Source: a bacterium UBA4637 (lineage in GTDB: Bacteria > Bacteroidota > Bacteroidia > Bacteroidales > Bacteroidaceae). Taken from it: a stretch of DNA of 11,387 nt. Position numbers and translations under genes: made by a program. The notes under the pieces were generated by a model, which saw only the letters and a list, made by a program, of their open reading frames with translations, did no database searches and was not told where the DNA came from. The stretch spans positions 1-11,387 of the forward strand of contig DHMR01000083.1 of the NCBI GenBank assembly GCA_002405875.1. Reading direction: 5' to 3'. Below, piece by piece: positions 1 to 7,943 of this stretch. Position 1 is the stretch's first letter, and the number at the start of each line of letters is the position of its first letter.

Positions 1-294
1 GCTCCACACATCGCAGAAGAGCTCTGGGCAGCACTTGGCGAAGAGGGCAGCGTTTGCGACGCACAGTGGCCTAAGTACGATGAGCAGTACCTGAAGGAGA
101 ACGACATGCAGCTCACCATTTCCTTCAATGGTAAGGCTCGCTTCCAGATGACCTTCCCTGTGGATACCCCTAACGAGGAAATCCAGAAGCAGGTATTGGC
201 AGACGAGAAGAGCCAGAAGTACTTGGAAGGATTCAACGTGCTGAAGGTAATTATCGTGCCAAAGAAGATTGTCAACGTCGTGTTGAAAAAGTAA
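1..294 (+). CDS. leuS: Leucyl-tRNA synthetase, C-terminal fragment
   Basis: Only the last 97 codons are in the window; the frame is open from base 1 and ends at TAA 292-294. LeuRS charges tRNA-Leu with leucine in the cytoplasm. The fragment begins with APHIAEELW, the conserved end of the class Ia anticodon-binding helical domain, followed by W-PKYDE, and then a small alpha/beta C-terminal domain (about residues 35-97: LTISFNGKARF, a P-NEEI helix, KVIIVPKKIVNVVLK) typical of bacterial LeuRS, where it contacts the tRNA elbow. The ATG at 106 is an internal methionine, not a start. The stop lies 7 bp before the next gene, so the two are probably co-transcribed. Truncated only by the window edge. 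Confidence 0.93.
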   Translation, partial: APHIAEELWAALGEEGSVCDAQWPKYDEQYLKENDMQLTISFNGKARFQMTFPVDTPNEEIQKQVLADEKSQKYLEGFNVLKVIIVPKKIVNVVLKK

Positions 295-301
295 TGATTA
301 T

Positions 302-1279
302 ATGCAAATAGCAATCAGTCAAAATATAAAGAACGAGATCAAGGATTATTTTTACATAACCCTTGGTCTCTTATTGTATACGTTCGGATTCACGGTATTC
401 TTGCTTCCCTATCAGATTGTGACAGGAGGCGTCACCGGTTTGGCTGCCGTCATCTATTACGGCACCAACATCCCTATCTCCTTGTCCTACTTTGTCATCA
501 ACGTGGCATTGCTCGCCTTGGCATTGAAGATATTGGGCTTCAAGTTCATGGTGAAGACAGTGTATGCCATCATCATGCTTTCCGTATTCCTTGCCGTGGC
601 GCAAGACCTGGCTACAGGACCGCATGGAGAGATGACGCAGGTATTGGGAAAAGGGCAAGACTTCATGTCGCTTGTCATAGGATGCTGTTGCACAGGCCTT
701 TCGCTCGCCATCGTCTTTCTGCACAATGGTAGTACGGGCGGCACCGACATCATCGCAGCCGTAGTCAACAAGTATCACAACATCTCATTGGGAAGAGTGC
801 TCATCTTCGTGGATTTCCTCATCGTGGGCAGTTCATTCTTTGTTTTCAACGACAAGCCAGGCTTCGAGACGATAGATGCCGTAAGAAAGGTGGTATTTGG
901 TCTCTGCACCATGGTCATCGAGAACTTGATGCTCGACTATGTGATGAATGCCCGTCGGGAAAGTGTGCAGTTCTTGATATTCAGCAAGAAATATCAGGAG
1001 ATAGCCAATGCCATCGGTACCCAGATGGACCATGGCGTTACCATCTTGGATGGACATGGCTGGTACACGGGCAATGAGATGAAAGTGCTCTGTATCTTGG
1101 CCAAGAAAAACGAGAGCACCTACATCTTCCGTATCGTGAAAATCATCGACCCTAACGCCTTCGTGAGCCAAAGCTCCGTCATCGGTGTATATGGCGAGGG
1201 ATTCGACGAGATGAAAGTGAAAATCAAAGAGAAAGATATCAAGAAAATACAAAATGAAGATAGTATTCGCAACCAATAA
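302..1279 (+). CDS. YitT family membrane protein (DUF161 + DUF2179)
   Basis: A 325-residue inner-membrane protein. The N-terminal two thirds have about five to six hydrophobic segments (around residues 14-36, 40-53, 58-78, 84-101, 121-140 and 163-182), with the repeated glycine-rich family signatures TGGVTGLA (41-48) and [12 protein letters not shown] (142-153). The C-terminal part (about 220-305) is a soluble DUF2179 domain with [14 protein letters not shown] (244-257) and [10 protein letters not shown] (282-291). The YitT family has no settled biochemical function; transport is often suggested but nothing here names a substrate. ATG 302 is 7 bp after leuS, and the last 26 bp overlap the start of rdgB in another frame, indicating coupled expression. 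Length and domain order are normal for the family. Confidence 0.9.
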   Translation: MQIAISQNIKNEIKDYFYITLGLLLYTFGFTVFLLPYQIVTGGVTGLAAVIYYGTNIPISLSYFVINVALLALALKILGFKFMVKTVYAIIMLSVFLAVAQDLATGPHGEMTQVLGKGQDFMSLVIGCCCTGLSLAIVFLHNGSTGGTDIIAAVVNKYHNISLGRVLIFVDFLIVGSSFFVFNDKPGFETIDAVRKVVFGLCTMVIENLMLDYVMNARRESVQFLIFSKKYQEIANAIGTQMDHGVTILDGHGWYTGNEMKVLCILAKKNESTYIFRIVKIIDPNAFVSQSSVIGVYGEGFDEMKVKIKEKDIKKIQNEDSIRNQ

Positions 1280-1883
1280 CCAGCATAAGCTACAGGAGAT
1301 AAGAGACATCCTGGGCAGTAAGTTTGAGATTGTTTCGCTCAAGGAGATAGGATGCGATGTGGACATTCCCGAGACTGGCGAAACGCTGGAGGAGAACGCC
1401 CTTCAAAAGGCACAATATGTCTACGACCACTACCACTTGAGTTGCTTCGCCGACGATACCGGCTTGGAAGTAGAGGCGCTGGATGGAGCCCCAGGCGTAC
1501 ACAGTGCCCGCTACGCAGAGGGCACCGACCACGACAGCGAGGCAAACATGGCGAAATTGCTGCGCGAGCTGGATGGCAATGAGAACCGCAAGGCCCGTTT
1601 CCGCACCGTCATCTGCTTGATTCAGAAGCAAGATATCTGTCCTTGCGGCTGCACCAGCATCAAGAAAATACACCAGTTCGAAGGCATCGTGAACGGCACC
1701 ATCGACACAGAGAAGCATGGCACCGAAGGCTTCGGCTATGACCCAATATTCATACCCGAAGGCTATGACAAGAGCTTCGCCGAGCTGGGCGAAGAAATCA
1801 AGAACAGCATCAGCCACAGAGCTCGTGCCGTAGCCAAACTGGCTGAGTTTCTCAACCAGAAACCAGCAATACTCAACCGATAA
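1254..1883 (+). CDS. rdgB: Non-canonical purine NTP pyrophosphatase (HAM1/RdgB)
   Basis: A 209-residue cytoplasmic house-cleaning enzyme that hydrolyses ITP, dITP and XTP to the monophosphate and pyrophosphate, keeping deaminated purines out of nucleic acids. Family motifs are all present: [12 protein letters not shown] (5-16), the acidic [24 protein letters not shown] signature from residue 65 (Asp67/Asp68 in the metal and catalytic site), [11 protein letters not shown] (156-166) and SHRARA (187-192). Start at ATG 1254 gives the canonical [10 protein letters not shown]-terminus and overlaps the upstream gene by 26 bp. One oddity is a segment around residues 126-141 containing CPCGC (129-133), between the FRTVICLI strand and FEGIVNG; as I recall the family, other members have a short loop here. 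Intact and probably functional. Confidence 0.95.
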   Translation: MKIVFATNNQHKLQEIRDILGSKFEIVSLKEIGCDVDIPETGETLEENALQKAQYVYDHYHLSCFADDTGLEVEALDGAPGVHSARYAEGTDHDSEANMAKLLRELDGNENRKARFRTVICLIQKQDICPCGCTSIKKIHQFEGIVNGTIDTEKHGTEGFGYDPIFIPEGYDKSFAELGEEIKNSISHRARAVAKLAEFLNQKPAILNR

Positions 1884-1892
1884 ACACCCCAC

Positions 1893-2783
1893 ATGATTAA
1901 TACAATTTCGATATTAATCCCTACATACAATCATGTATGCCTAGGGCTTGTAGAAAAACTGCAAGCCCAGGCTGCATCTTTGTCTAACTTTGAATACGAG
2001 ATACTGGTGGCAGACGATGGATCAACCGACCGATTCACCATCGCCGAAAACCGCCACATACGCGAGTTGCCCTACTGCCGTTTCATCGAACGAGAGAAAA
2101 ACGTAGGAAGGGCTGCCATCCGTAACTTTTTGGCAAAGCATGCCTTGCATCCCTGGTTGCTCTTCATCGACTGCAACATGAGCGTCGTCCATCCCCAGTA
2201 TCTCTCCACTTATCAACATACCGAGGAGAACGACGTGATATATGGCGGATACCAAATCAAGCCCAACCCAGAACTGATGCAGCACAACTTGCGCTACATC
2301 TTCGAAAGTCGTAGCCCTCAAAACGGCGACCATCAACTGCGCCAAGCCCATCCATACCGAGATTTCCATACCTCCAATTTCCTCATCAAGCGAAGCATCA
2401 TCGAGCGATTCCCTCTGGATGAACGATTCAAGCACTATGGTTATGAGGATGTTTTGTTTGGCAAAACGCTGAAAGACAACCATATCACCATCACCCACAT
2501 AGACAATCCACTGGGTTATGAACACTTTGTGGGCAACATGACATTCATCAGCAAAACCGAGGAAAGTCTCCATTCGCTGCAACTATTCAAGGATGAATTG
2601 CGAGGTTATTCCAGAGTTATCACCTATGCAGATAAATTGAAATCGCTGCATCTTTACCCTGTGTGCCAAAAATTATTTCCATGGCTCAGCCTGCCCATCA
2701 AGGCAAAACTCACAGGCAATAAGCCCAGCATCTTCTGGTTTGACATATATAAGTTATTATACTTTATTCATTTAGACTCATGA
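1893..2783 (+). CDS. Family 2 glycosyltransferase with DxN in place of DxD
   Basis: A 296-residue GT-A fold enzyme expected to transfer a sugar from a nucleotide donor at the cytoplasmic face of the inner membrane; donor and acceptor cannot be read from sequence. Visible motifs: SILIPTYN (6-13), the nucleotide-binding ADDGSTD (40-46), NVGRAAIRN (70-78), and a GYED motif (183-186) that should supply the catalytic base, followed by GYEHF (208-212). At the metal-binding position the sequence is FIDCNMSV (91-98): relatives known to me have a DCD-type triplet, so the second aspartate is replaced by Asn95 (codon 2175-2177). No frameshift or stop is present and the other motifs are intact. It starts 9 bp after rdgB and overlaps porZ by 4 bp (ATGA at 2780-2783). 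Confidence 0.88.
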   Translation: MINTISILIPTYNHVCLGLVEKLQAQAASLSNFEYEILVADDGSTDRFTIAENRHIRELPYCRFIEREKNVGRAAIRNFLAKHALHPWLLFIDCNMSVVHPQYLSTYQHTEENDVIYGGYQIKPNPELMQHNLRYIFESRSPQNGDHQLRQAHPYRDFHTSNFLIKRSIIERFPLDERFKHYGYEDVLFGKTLKDNHITITHIDNPLGYEHFVGNMTFISKTEESLHSLQLFKDELRGYSRVITYADKLKSLHLYPVCQKLFPWLSLPIKAKLTGNKPSIFWFDIYKLLYFIHLDS

Positions 2784-4804
2784 GCAAGAAAATCATCTTC
2801 GTCCTCTCGTTTCTGATACTTCAGTTCATCTCATTCCATGCAACGGCTGCCATCGGCGACTGGAAATCCTATATGGCTTATCACGACGTGCAAGAGATGG
2901 AACAAGCCGGAAACCTCGTCTTCGTGCAGGCTTCCAACAACCTCTACGTCTACAATAAGAACGATCAAAGCATCCAGACTTTCGGCAAGACCGACTATCT
3001 AAACGATTGCGACATCCAGCACATCGCCTACTGCAAAAGTGCCAAACGACTGCTCATACTCTATCACAACAATAATATCGACCTCATGAACACAGCCAAT
3101 TATGAGGTACTCAATCTCTCCGACTACTATTCTGCCTCGACTACAGGCGACAAGACCGTGAACGACATCTATATAAATGGCAGCAACGCTTACCTGAGCA
3201 ACGGATTCGGCATTGTAAAGCTTAATATGAGCAAGGCAGAGATAAGCGATACCTACAACCTAGGATTCAAGGTGGATTGGTGTGATATAAAAGACAACTA
3301 CATCTATGCCTACAGCCTACAGCGAGGACAATATCGAGCCCTACTCTCCACCAATCTACTCGACAAAAGCAACTGGAGCCGTGTAGGCGAGTACGTGAAG
3401 AAACAGGCTGAGGACAAAAGCAAACTCAAACAATTGGTAAGCACCTTGAACCCAGGAGGGCCTAAATACAACCATTTTTGGTATATGAAGTTTGCCAACA
3501 ATCGCCTATATACCTGTGGCGGAGCTTTCCTTTCAGGCATCTCCACGGTAAGTCGCCCTGGTACCATACAAATATTAAAAGACGGCAACTGGCAAATACT
3601 GCAAGACCAGTTGCGCTCCATCACAGGCTATTCGTATCAAGACATCAACTGCGTGGAACCCGATGTCAACAATGCTAATCATATCTTCGCCTCAGGAAGA
3701 ACAGGACTGTATGAGTTTACCGATGGCAAGCTGACACATTATTATAATAAGGACAACAGCATCCTGGAGGGAGCCGTAGATGGCGACAAGATACTAGATA
3801 ACAACTATGTGCTGGTACATAGCTTATTATCAGACAAGAATGGCTCGCTCTGGCTGCTCAACAGTCAAGCACAACACAACTCAATCATCCAAATGAAAGA
3901 CAACCAACTTGTCGCCCATCCCCATCCAGAGTTGATGGCAAACGGCTACAGCCTTCCCGCCATGGTAGGAATGATGAAAGACAGCGAGGGGCAGATATGG
4001 TTTGTCAACGACAATCACGAGAATCCCGCCATCGTATGCTATCATCCAGAAAACGACGAGGTATCGGTGATGAAGAAACCTTTTACCAATCAAGACGGCA
4101 CCGACATCAACTTATATTATATAAGGTGTATCAAGGAAGACCTAGACCACAACCTGTGGATAGGTACCGACCAAGGTCCTTTCTACATCACCCCACAAGA
4201 GCTTTCAGAAGACAAGCCTGCGCTCACGCAAGTGAAAGTACCAAGAAACGACGGCACCAACTACGCCGACTACTTGCTGAGTGGTGTAGACATCACCTGC
4301 ATTGCCATCGACGAAGCCAACCGCAAATGGCTGGGTACCAGCAACAATGGCATCTATCTCATTAGCAATGACAATCTCACACAGATACACCATTTCACAG
4401 TGAGCGACAGCCCATTGCTATCCAATACCATCGAATCGCTAGCCATCAACAATACTACTGGCGAAGTATTCATCGGAACAGATAAGGGACTCTGCTCCTA
4501 CATGAGTGATGCAAGCCGACCAAACGAAAAAATGACCAAAGACAATGTGTGGGCATACCCCAACCCCGTAACTCCCGACTACACCGGGCTCATCACCATC
4601 ACAGGCCTCTCAATGGATGCCGACGTGAAGATAGCAGGCACCAGTGGCACACTGGTCAATGAAGGCAGAAGCAATGGAGGTACCTACACCTGGGATGGTT
4701 GCGACCAGAAAGGCAAGCGAGTGGCAAGTGGCATCTATATGGTAGAGACCGCCACCAGTGAAGGCAACAAGGGCACCGTCTGCAAGATAGCCATCATCAG
4801 ATAA
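2780..4804 (+). CDS. porZ: PorZ-like type IX secretion protein, beta-propeller with C-terminal sorting domain
   Basis: A 674-residue exported protein. Residues 1-24 form a signal peptide (KK, then a hydrophobic core, then HATAA). The mature start, IGDWKSYMAYHDV (25-37), followed by NLYVYNKNDQSIQTF, matches the N-terminal propeller of PorZ. Later repeats such as LWIGTDQGPFYI, KWLGTSNNGIYLI and VFIGTDKGLCSY are two-component-regulator-type propeller blades. Residues about 589-674 are a type A T9SS sorting domain: YPNPVTP, LITITGL, GTYTWDG, GKRVASGIYMV, and the terminal KIAIIR. In P. gingivalis, PorZ sits on the cell surface in the PorU/V/Q/Z attachment complex and binds anionic LPS for transfer to cargo. 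This protein is somewhat shorter than that homologue. It is flanked by glycosyltransferases and overlaps the upstream gene by 4 bp. The less likely alternative is an ordinary T9SS-exported propeller protein. Confidence 0.82.
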   Translation: MSKKIIFVLSFLILQFISFHATAAIGDWKSYMAYHDVQEMEQAGNLVFVQASNNLYVYNKNDQSIQTFGKTDYLNDCDIQHIAYCKSAKRLLILYHNNNIDLMNTANYEVLNLSDYYSASTTGDKTVNDIYINGSNAYLSNGFGIVKLNMSKAEISDTYNLGFKVDWCDIKDNYIYAYSLQRGQYRALLSTNLLDKSNWSRVGEYVKKQAEDKSKLKQLVSTLNPGGPKYNHFWYMKFANNRLYTCGGAFLSGISTVSRPGTIQILKDGNWQILQDQLRSITGYSYQDINCVEPDVNNANHIFASGRTGLYEFTDGKLTHYYNKDNSILEGAVDGDKILDNNYVLVHSLLSDKNGSLWLLNSQAQHNSIIQMKDNQLVAHPHPELMANGYSLPAMVGMMKDSEGQIWFVNDNHENPAIVCYHPENDEVSVMKKPFTNQDGTDINLYYIRCIKEDLDHNLWIGTDQGPFYITPQELSEDKPALTQVKVPRNDGTNYADYLLSGVDITCIAIDEANRKWLGTSNNGIYLISNDNLTQIHHFTVSDSPLLSNTIESLAINNTTGEVFIGTDKGLCSYMSDASRPNEKMTKDNVWAYPNPVTPDYTGLITITGLSMDADVKIAGTSGTLVNEGRSNGGTYTWDGCDQKGKRVASGIYMVETATSEGNKGTVCKIAIIR

Positions 4805-4817
4805 AGACAAACAGAGC

Positions 4818-5807
4818 ATGAAACTAAGCATCATCATTCCCATATACAACGCCGAACAAACCCTGAAACGTTGCATCGAGAGCATTCTGAATCAATCGTT
4901 CACCGACTATGAGCTGATACTCATAGACGACGGATCAAACGATAAGAGCGCCTTCATATGTGATGAGTTCAAACAGATTGATGGAAAGATAAAGGTGAAA
5001 CATCAGAAAAACAAGGGACTGAGTGCCGCTCGCAACGCAGGCTTGGAAATGGCGCAAGGCGAATACATCACGTTTGTGGACAGCGATGACAGTATCAGCG
5101 AGAACACCTTGCAAGATTTGATGGACGAACTAACCCTACATCCCAATGCAGACATCCTGGAATATCCCATACTTGAGCGAATAGGGCATTCCACCAAGGA
5201 AAGACTCCTCACCTTCACTCCTCGTGAATACAATGACGCCGCAGCGTATTGGCTCAGAGAGCGAGCTTATCATCACACCTACGCCTGCAACAAGATATAC
5301 AAGCGACAACTCTTCGCCGCCATCCACTTCCCCGAAGGGAAAATCTTTGAGGATGCACTCACTCTCCCCTATCTGATAGGATTGACAGACATGGGAAACA
5401 AGGCAGGCAACATCATCATCCGAATGACCGACAAGGGCAGATACCTTTATGAATGGAATCCCCAAGGCATCACCAACAATGCCCGTCCAGAAGACTTGAG
5501 ACAATTATGCGAGGGACATATGAAAGTTCTCGAAAACATCGTCGAGAGTCTAAAGAAAGACGATAGCTTGATGTCAACTTATCAATCCGAGCTACAAGAC
5601 TTCATGACCCAAATACTCAACATTTCCCTCGACATATACGAGCTATCAGGGCAATACGAGCCGCAACCGCTTCTCATCAAATATGTAAGGAGGCTGCACA
5701 ATAAAAAGCTTATCACCACGTTTAAACTCAAAATGCTATATTTATTAGGTTATCACACGTTATGCAAAATCAACAAACTCATACACAAGATATACAGACA
5801 CCATTAG
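4818..5807 (+). CDS. Family 2 glycosyltransferase
   Basis: A 329-residue GT-A enzyme, probably acting on a lipid-linked glycan at the inner membrane. N-terminal motifs are textbook: LSIIIPIYNAEQTL (3-16), ILIDDGSNDKS (34-44), NKGLSAARNAGL (65-76) and the metal-binding FVDSDD (86-91). A FED motif (177-179, in GKIFEDA) is placed where the catalytic acid usually lies. About 150 further residues form a helical C-terminal region ending in a basic tail (KINKLIHKIYRHH), which may lie on the membrane surface. ATG 4818 is 13 bp after porZ; the final 46 bp overlap the next GT2 gene in another frame, so the two are likely translated together. The sugar specificity cannot be inferred. Confidence 0.9.
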   Translation: MKLSIIIPIYNAEQTLKRCIESILNQSFTDYELILIDDGSNDKSAFICDEFKQIDGKIKVKHQKNKGLSAARNAGLEMAQGEYITFVDSDDSISENTLQDLMDELTLHPNADILEYPILERIGHSTKERLLTFTPREYNDAAAYWLRERAYHHTYACNKIYKRQLFAAIHFPEGKIFEDALTLPYLIGLTDMGNKAGNIIIRMTDKGRYLYEWNPQGITNNARPEDLRQLCEGHMKVLENIVESLKKDDSLMSTYQSELQDFMTQILNISLDIYELSGQYEPQPLLIKYVRRLHNKKLITTFKLKMLYLLGYHTLCKINKLIHKIYRHH

Positions 5808-6736
5808 TAAGTTTCATCGTAACAACTTACAACCTCCCAGCCAACTACCTCAAAGAGTGCCTGGAGAGCATCACGCAGTTATCACTCAATCCCAAGGAGC
5901 GAGAAATTATATTGGTAGACGATGGCAGCGATGTATGTCCGTTGAATGAACTACAGGAATATCTTACTGATATTATTTATCTGCGACAGCCCAACCAAGG
6001 CGCCAGCGTGGCACGCAACTATGGCATGCAGTTAGCCAAGGGAAAGTTTATCCAGTTTGTTGACGGTGACGACTATCTCATCCTCTCCGCCTACGAGCAT
6101 TGCCTCGACATCGTGAGATACCACCAGCCTGACATCGTAACCTTCGAGCTGAGCCAAAGCAAGGAAGACGAGCCATCCTACGAATTGCCCACCCCGGTGA
6201 GCGGCACTGAATTTATGAACAACAACAACCTGCATGGTTCGGCTTGCTCATACATATTCCGTCGTGCCATCTTGGGCAGCCTACAATTCACCCCAGGACT
6301 CGTTTATGGTGAGGACGAGGAGTTTACCCCACAGCTTTTCCTACGTGCCGAGAGAATATTCAAGACGCAGTCGGAGGCATACTATTATAGAGATAACAAA
6401 AATTCCATCACCCATCAGGCAGACCAAGAGAAGATAGCCCTGCATATGGACAACAATCTGGAGGTAATCTTGCACTTGCAAGGATTGCTTGACATCATTC
6501 CTGTGGCCGATCGCCAGGCACTCAACCGCCGCATCGCCCAGCTCACCATGGACTATCTATACAACAACATTCGCCTGAGACACTCGCTCAAATCGCTCAA
6601 TCATACCATCAAAATATTGCGAGAGCATGGATTATATCCTCTCCCAAACAAAGATTATACCAAGAAGTATATCATGTTCCGCAAGTTGATAAGCACCTAT
6701 CTCGGTAGATTGATACTCTTGTGCATGACCAAATAA
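5762..6736 (+). CDS. Family 2 glycosyltransferase
   Basis: A 324-residue GT-A enzyme with all expected motifs: VSFIVTTYNLP (16-26), LVDDGSD (51-57), NQGASVARNYGM (78-89), QFVDGDD (98-104) as the metal-binding DxD, and GEDEEFTP (183-190) as the likely catalytic acidic motif, followed by YYYRDNKNSIT (207-217), a common feature of GT2 polysaccharide enzymes. The start is ATG 5762, inside the preceding gene; no other ATG lies between it and the conserved core, so the 46-bp overlap appears genuine. The first 14 residues are polar (MQNQQTHTQDIQTP) and not part of the fold. It probably adds the sugar before or after the partner GT2 in the same glycan; this is inferred from position only. Confidence 0.9.
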   Translation: MQNQQTHTQDIQTPLVSFIVTTYNLPANYLKECLESITQLSLNPKEREIILVDDGSDVCPLNELQEYLTDIIYLRQPNQGASVARNYGMQLAKGKFIQFVDGDDYLILSAYEHCLDIVRYHQPDIVTFELSQSKEDEPSYELPTPVSGTEFMNNNNLHGSACSYIFRRAILGSLQFTPGLVYGEDEEFTPQLFLRAERIFKTQSEAYYYRDNKNSITHQADQEKIALHMDNNLEVILHLQGLLDIIPVADRQALNRRIAQLTMDYLYNNIRLRHSLKSLNHTIKILREHGLYPLPNKDYTKKYIMFRKLISTYLGRLILLCMTK

Positions 6737-6746
6737 AGAACTGTCT

Positions 6747-7850
6747 ATGAAAATATTGTTGTTGGGAGAATATAGTAATGTGCATGCCACGCTTGCCGAA
6801 GGACTCCGCAAGCTAGGGCATCACGTCACGGTACTCTCCAATGGCGACTTTTGGAAAGATTATCCACGAGATATCAACATGGTGAGAAAACCTGGAAAAC
6901 TAGGTGGAATCATGTATTTGACGAAGTTATACACAATTGTGCATAAACTACGTGGATACGACATCGTACAACTCATCAATCCCATGTTTCTGGAGTTGAA
7001 GGCAGAGCGCATCTTCCCGATTTATCATTATCTTCGCCGACATAACAAGAAAATGATACTCGGAGCTTTCGGCATGGATTATTATTGGGTACACGAATGT
7101 TGTGAGTCTAAACCATTAAGATACAGCGACTTTAACATAGGTAACACCTTGCGCACAAATACGGATGCATTGAAAGAAAGAGAAGATTGGCTAGGAACTG
7201 CCAAAGAACGTCTCAATCGAATGATAGCTGAGGACTGCGATGGAATCGTAGCTGGCCTCTATGAATATTGGGCATGTTATCAACCATGTTTTCCACAGAA
7301 AACAACGTTTATCCCCTATCCTATCCACACTTATGCACATCCTTCAGATATATCTGATAAAGTCCCCAATAAGGTGAAGTTGTTCATCGGTATCAACAAA
7401 TCCAGAAGCGAGTACAAGGGAACGGACATCATGCTACGTGCCGCCCAAGCCATCAAGGCAAAATATCCTAACCGCGTAGAGCTGCGCATGGCAGAAAATG
7501 TTCCATTCGATAAATATGTAGAGATGATGAATGGCAGCGATGCCATCCTCGACCAACTCTACAGCTACACGCCCTCTATGAACCCTTTGGAGGCTATGTC
7601 GAGAGGCATCATCTGCATAGGTGGTGGTGAGCCAGAGAACTATGAGATACTGCATGAAGAGCAACTTCGTCCTATCATTAATGTTCTGCCAAACTACGAA
7701 AGTGTATATCAAGAGCTAGAACATCTAGTGCTTCATCCAGAGCTAATGATAGAGCTCAAGCGACAAAGTATAGTATATATAAACAAGCATCATGACTATT
7801 TAAAAGTGGCAAGAAAGTATGAAAAGTACTATCAAAAGATACTTTCATAA
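6747..7850 (+). CDS. GT4-like (GT-B fold) glycosyltransferase
   Basis: A 367-residue GT-B glycosyltransferase. The N-terminal Rossmann domain opens with MKILLLGEYSNVHATLAEGLRKLGH, where the glycine-rich loop meets the acceptor; the DIVQLINP strand (72-79) is also typical. The C-terminal donor domain has LFIGINKSR (212-220) with YKGTDIMLRAA (223-233) and a SMNPLEAMSRGIICIGGGEPENYE segment (277-300), corresponding to the E-x7-E nucleotide-sugar site of GT4 enzymes. It begins 10 bp after the preceding GT2 and is the last gene of the operon. Its DNA looks more AT-rich than leuS to rdgB (sampled 60-base lines roughly 30-50% GC, against about 60% for a line in rdgB), which is common for surface-glycan genes. 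Family is fairly sure; product unknown. Confidence 0.82.
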   Translation: MKILLLGEYSNVHATLAEGLRKLGHHVTVLSNGDFWKDYPRDINMVRKPGKLGGIMYLTKLYTIVHKLRGYDIVQLINPMFLELKAERIFPIYHYLRRHNKKMILGAFGMDYYWVHECCESKPLRYSDFNIGNTLRTNTDALKEREDWLGTAKERLNRMIAEDCDGIVAGLYEYWACYQPCFPQKTTFIPYPIHTYAHPSDISDKVPNKVKLFIGINKSRSEYKGTDIMLRAAQAIKAKYPNRVELRMAENVPFDKYVEMMNGSDAILDQLYSYTPSMNPLEAMSRGIICIGGGEPENYEILHEEQLRPIINVLPNYESVYQELEHLVLHPELMIELKRQSIVYINKHHDYLKVARKYEKYYQKILS

Positions 7851-7854
7851 GATT

Positions 7855-7942
7855 ATTGGCAACTGCCAGCAAATAGTATGACAGCTGTCAGCAAGTAGTA
7901 AAGCAGCTGCCAACAATTGTTACAGCAGCTGCTTTACATAAA
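7855..7942. repeat. Four imperfect 22-bp tandem repeats with palindromic cores
   Basis: Units at 7855-7876, 7877-7898, 7899-7920 and 7921-7942 align without gaps. Each has a dyad near its centre: GGCAACTGCC (7858-7867, imperfect), TGACAGCTGTCA (7879-7890, perfect), GCAGCTGC (7903-7910, perfect) and AGCAGCTGCT (7924-7933, perfect). The dyad centres are exactly 22 bp apart, about two DNA turns. The array fills the gap between the convergent GT4 and nadA genes and touches the nadA stop codon. It could be a protein-binding array or a small intergenic repeat family that also ends transcription. Confidence 0.85.
7898..7937. terminator. Hairpin between convergent genes, possible bidirectional terminator
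   Basis: GTAAAGCAGCTG (7898-7909) pairs perfectly with CAGCTGCTTTAC (7926-7937), a 12-bp stem with a 16-nt loop. The loop itself contains the palindrome AACAATTGTT. The hairpin is formed by the third and fourth 22-bp repeat units. No run of T follows the stem on either strand, so classical intrinsic termination is uncertain, but the position between two convergent genes is where a terminator is expected. Confidence 0.4.
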
Positions 7943-7943
7943 G

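Noticed and set aside
1290..1892. A 200-codon open frame on the - strand
   Set aside because: Antisense to rdgB, a clear conserved gene; a by-product of its base composition.
2780..4804. Reading the propeller protein as a hybrid two-component sensor
   Set aside because: The propeller blades resemble those sensors, but there is no membrane helix after them and no histidine kinase domain; the protein ends in a T9SS sorting domain.
6860..7329. Further DnaA-like 9-mers in the GT4 gene (6860-6868, 7289-7297, 7321-7329)
   Set aside because: One-mismatch matches scattered in coding sequence are close to the two or so expected by chance across the window and are not clustered with the intergenic sites.
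7855..7942. CRISPR array
   Set aside because: The 22-bp units are directly abutting and imperfect, with no unique spacers and no cas genes nearby.
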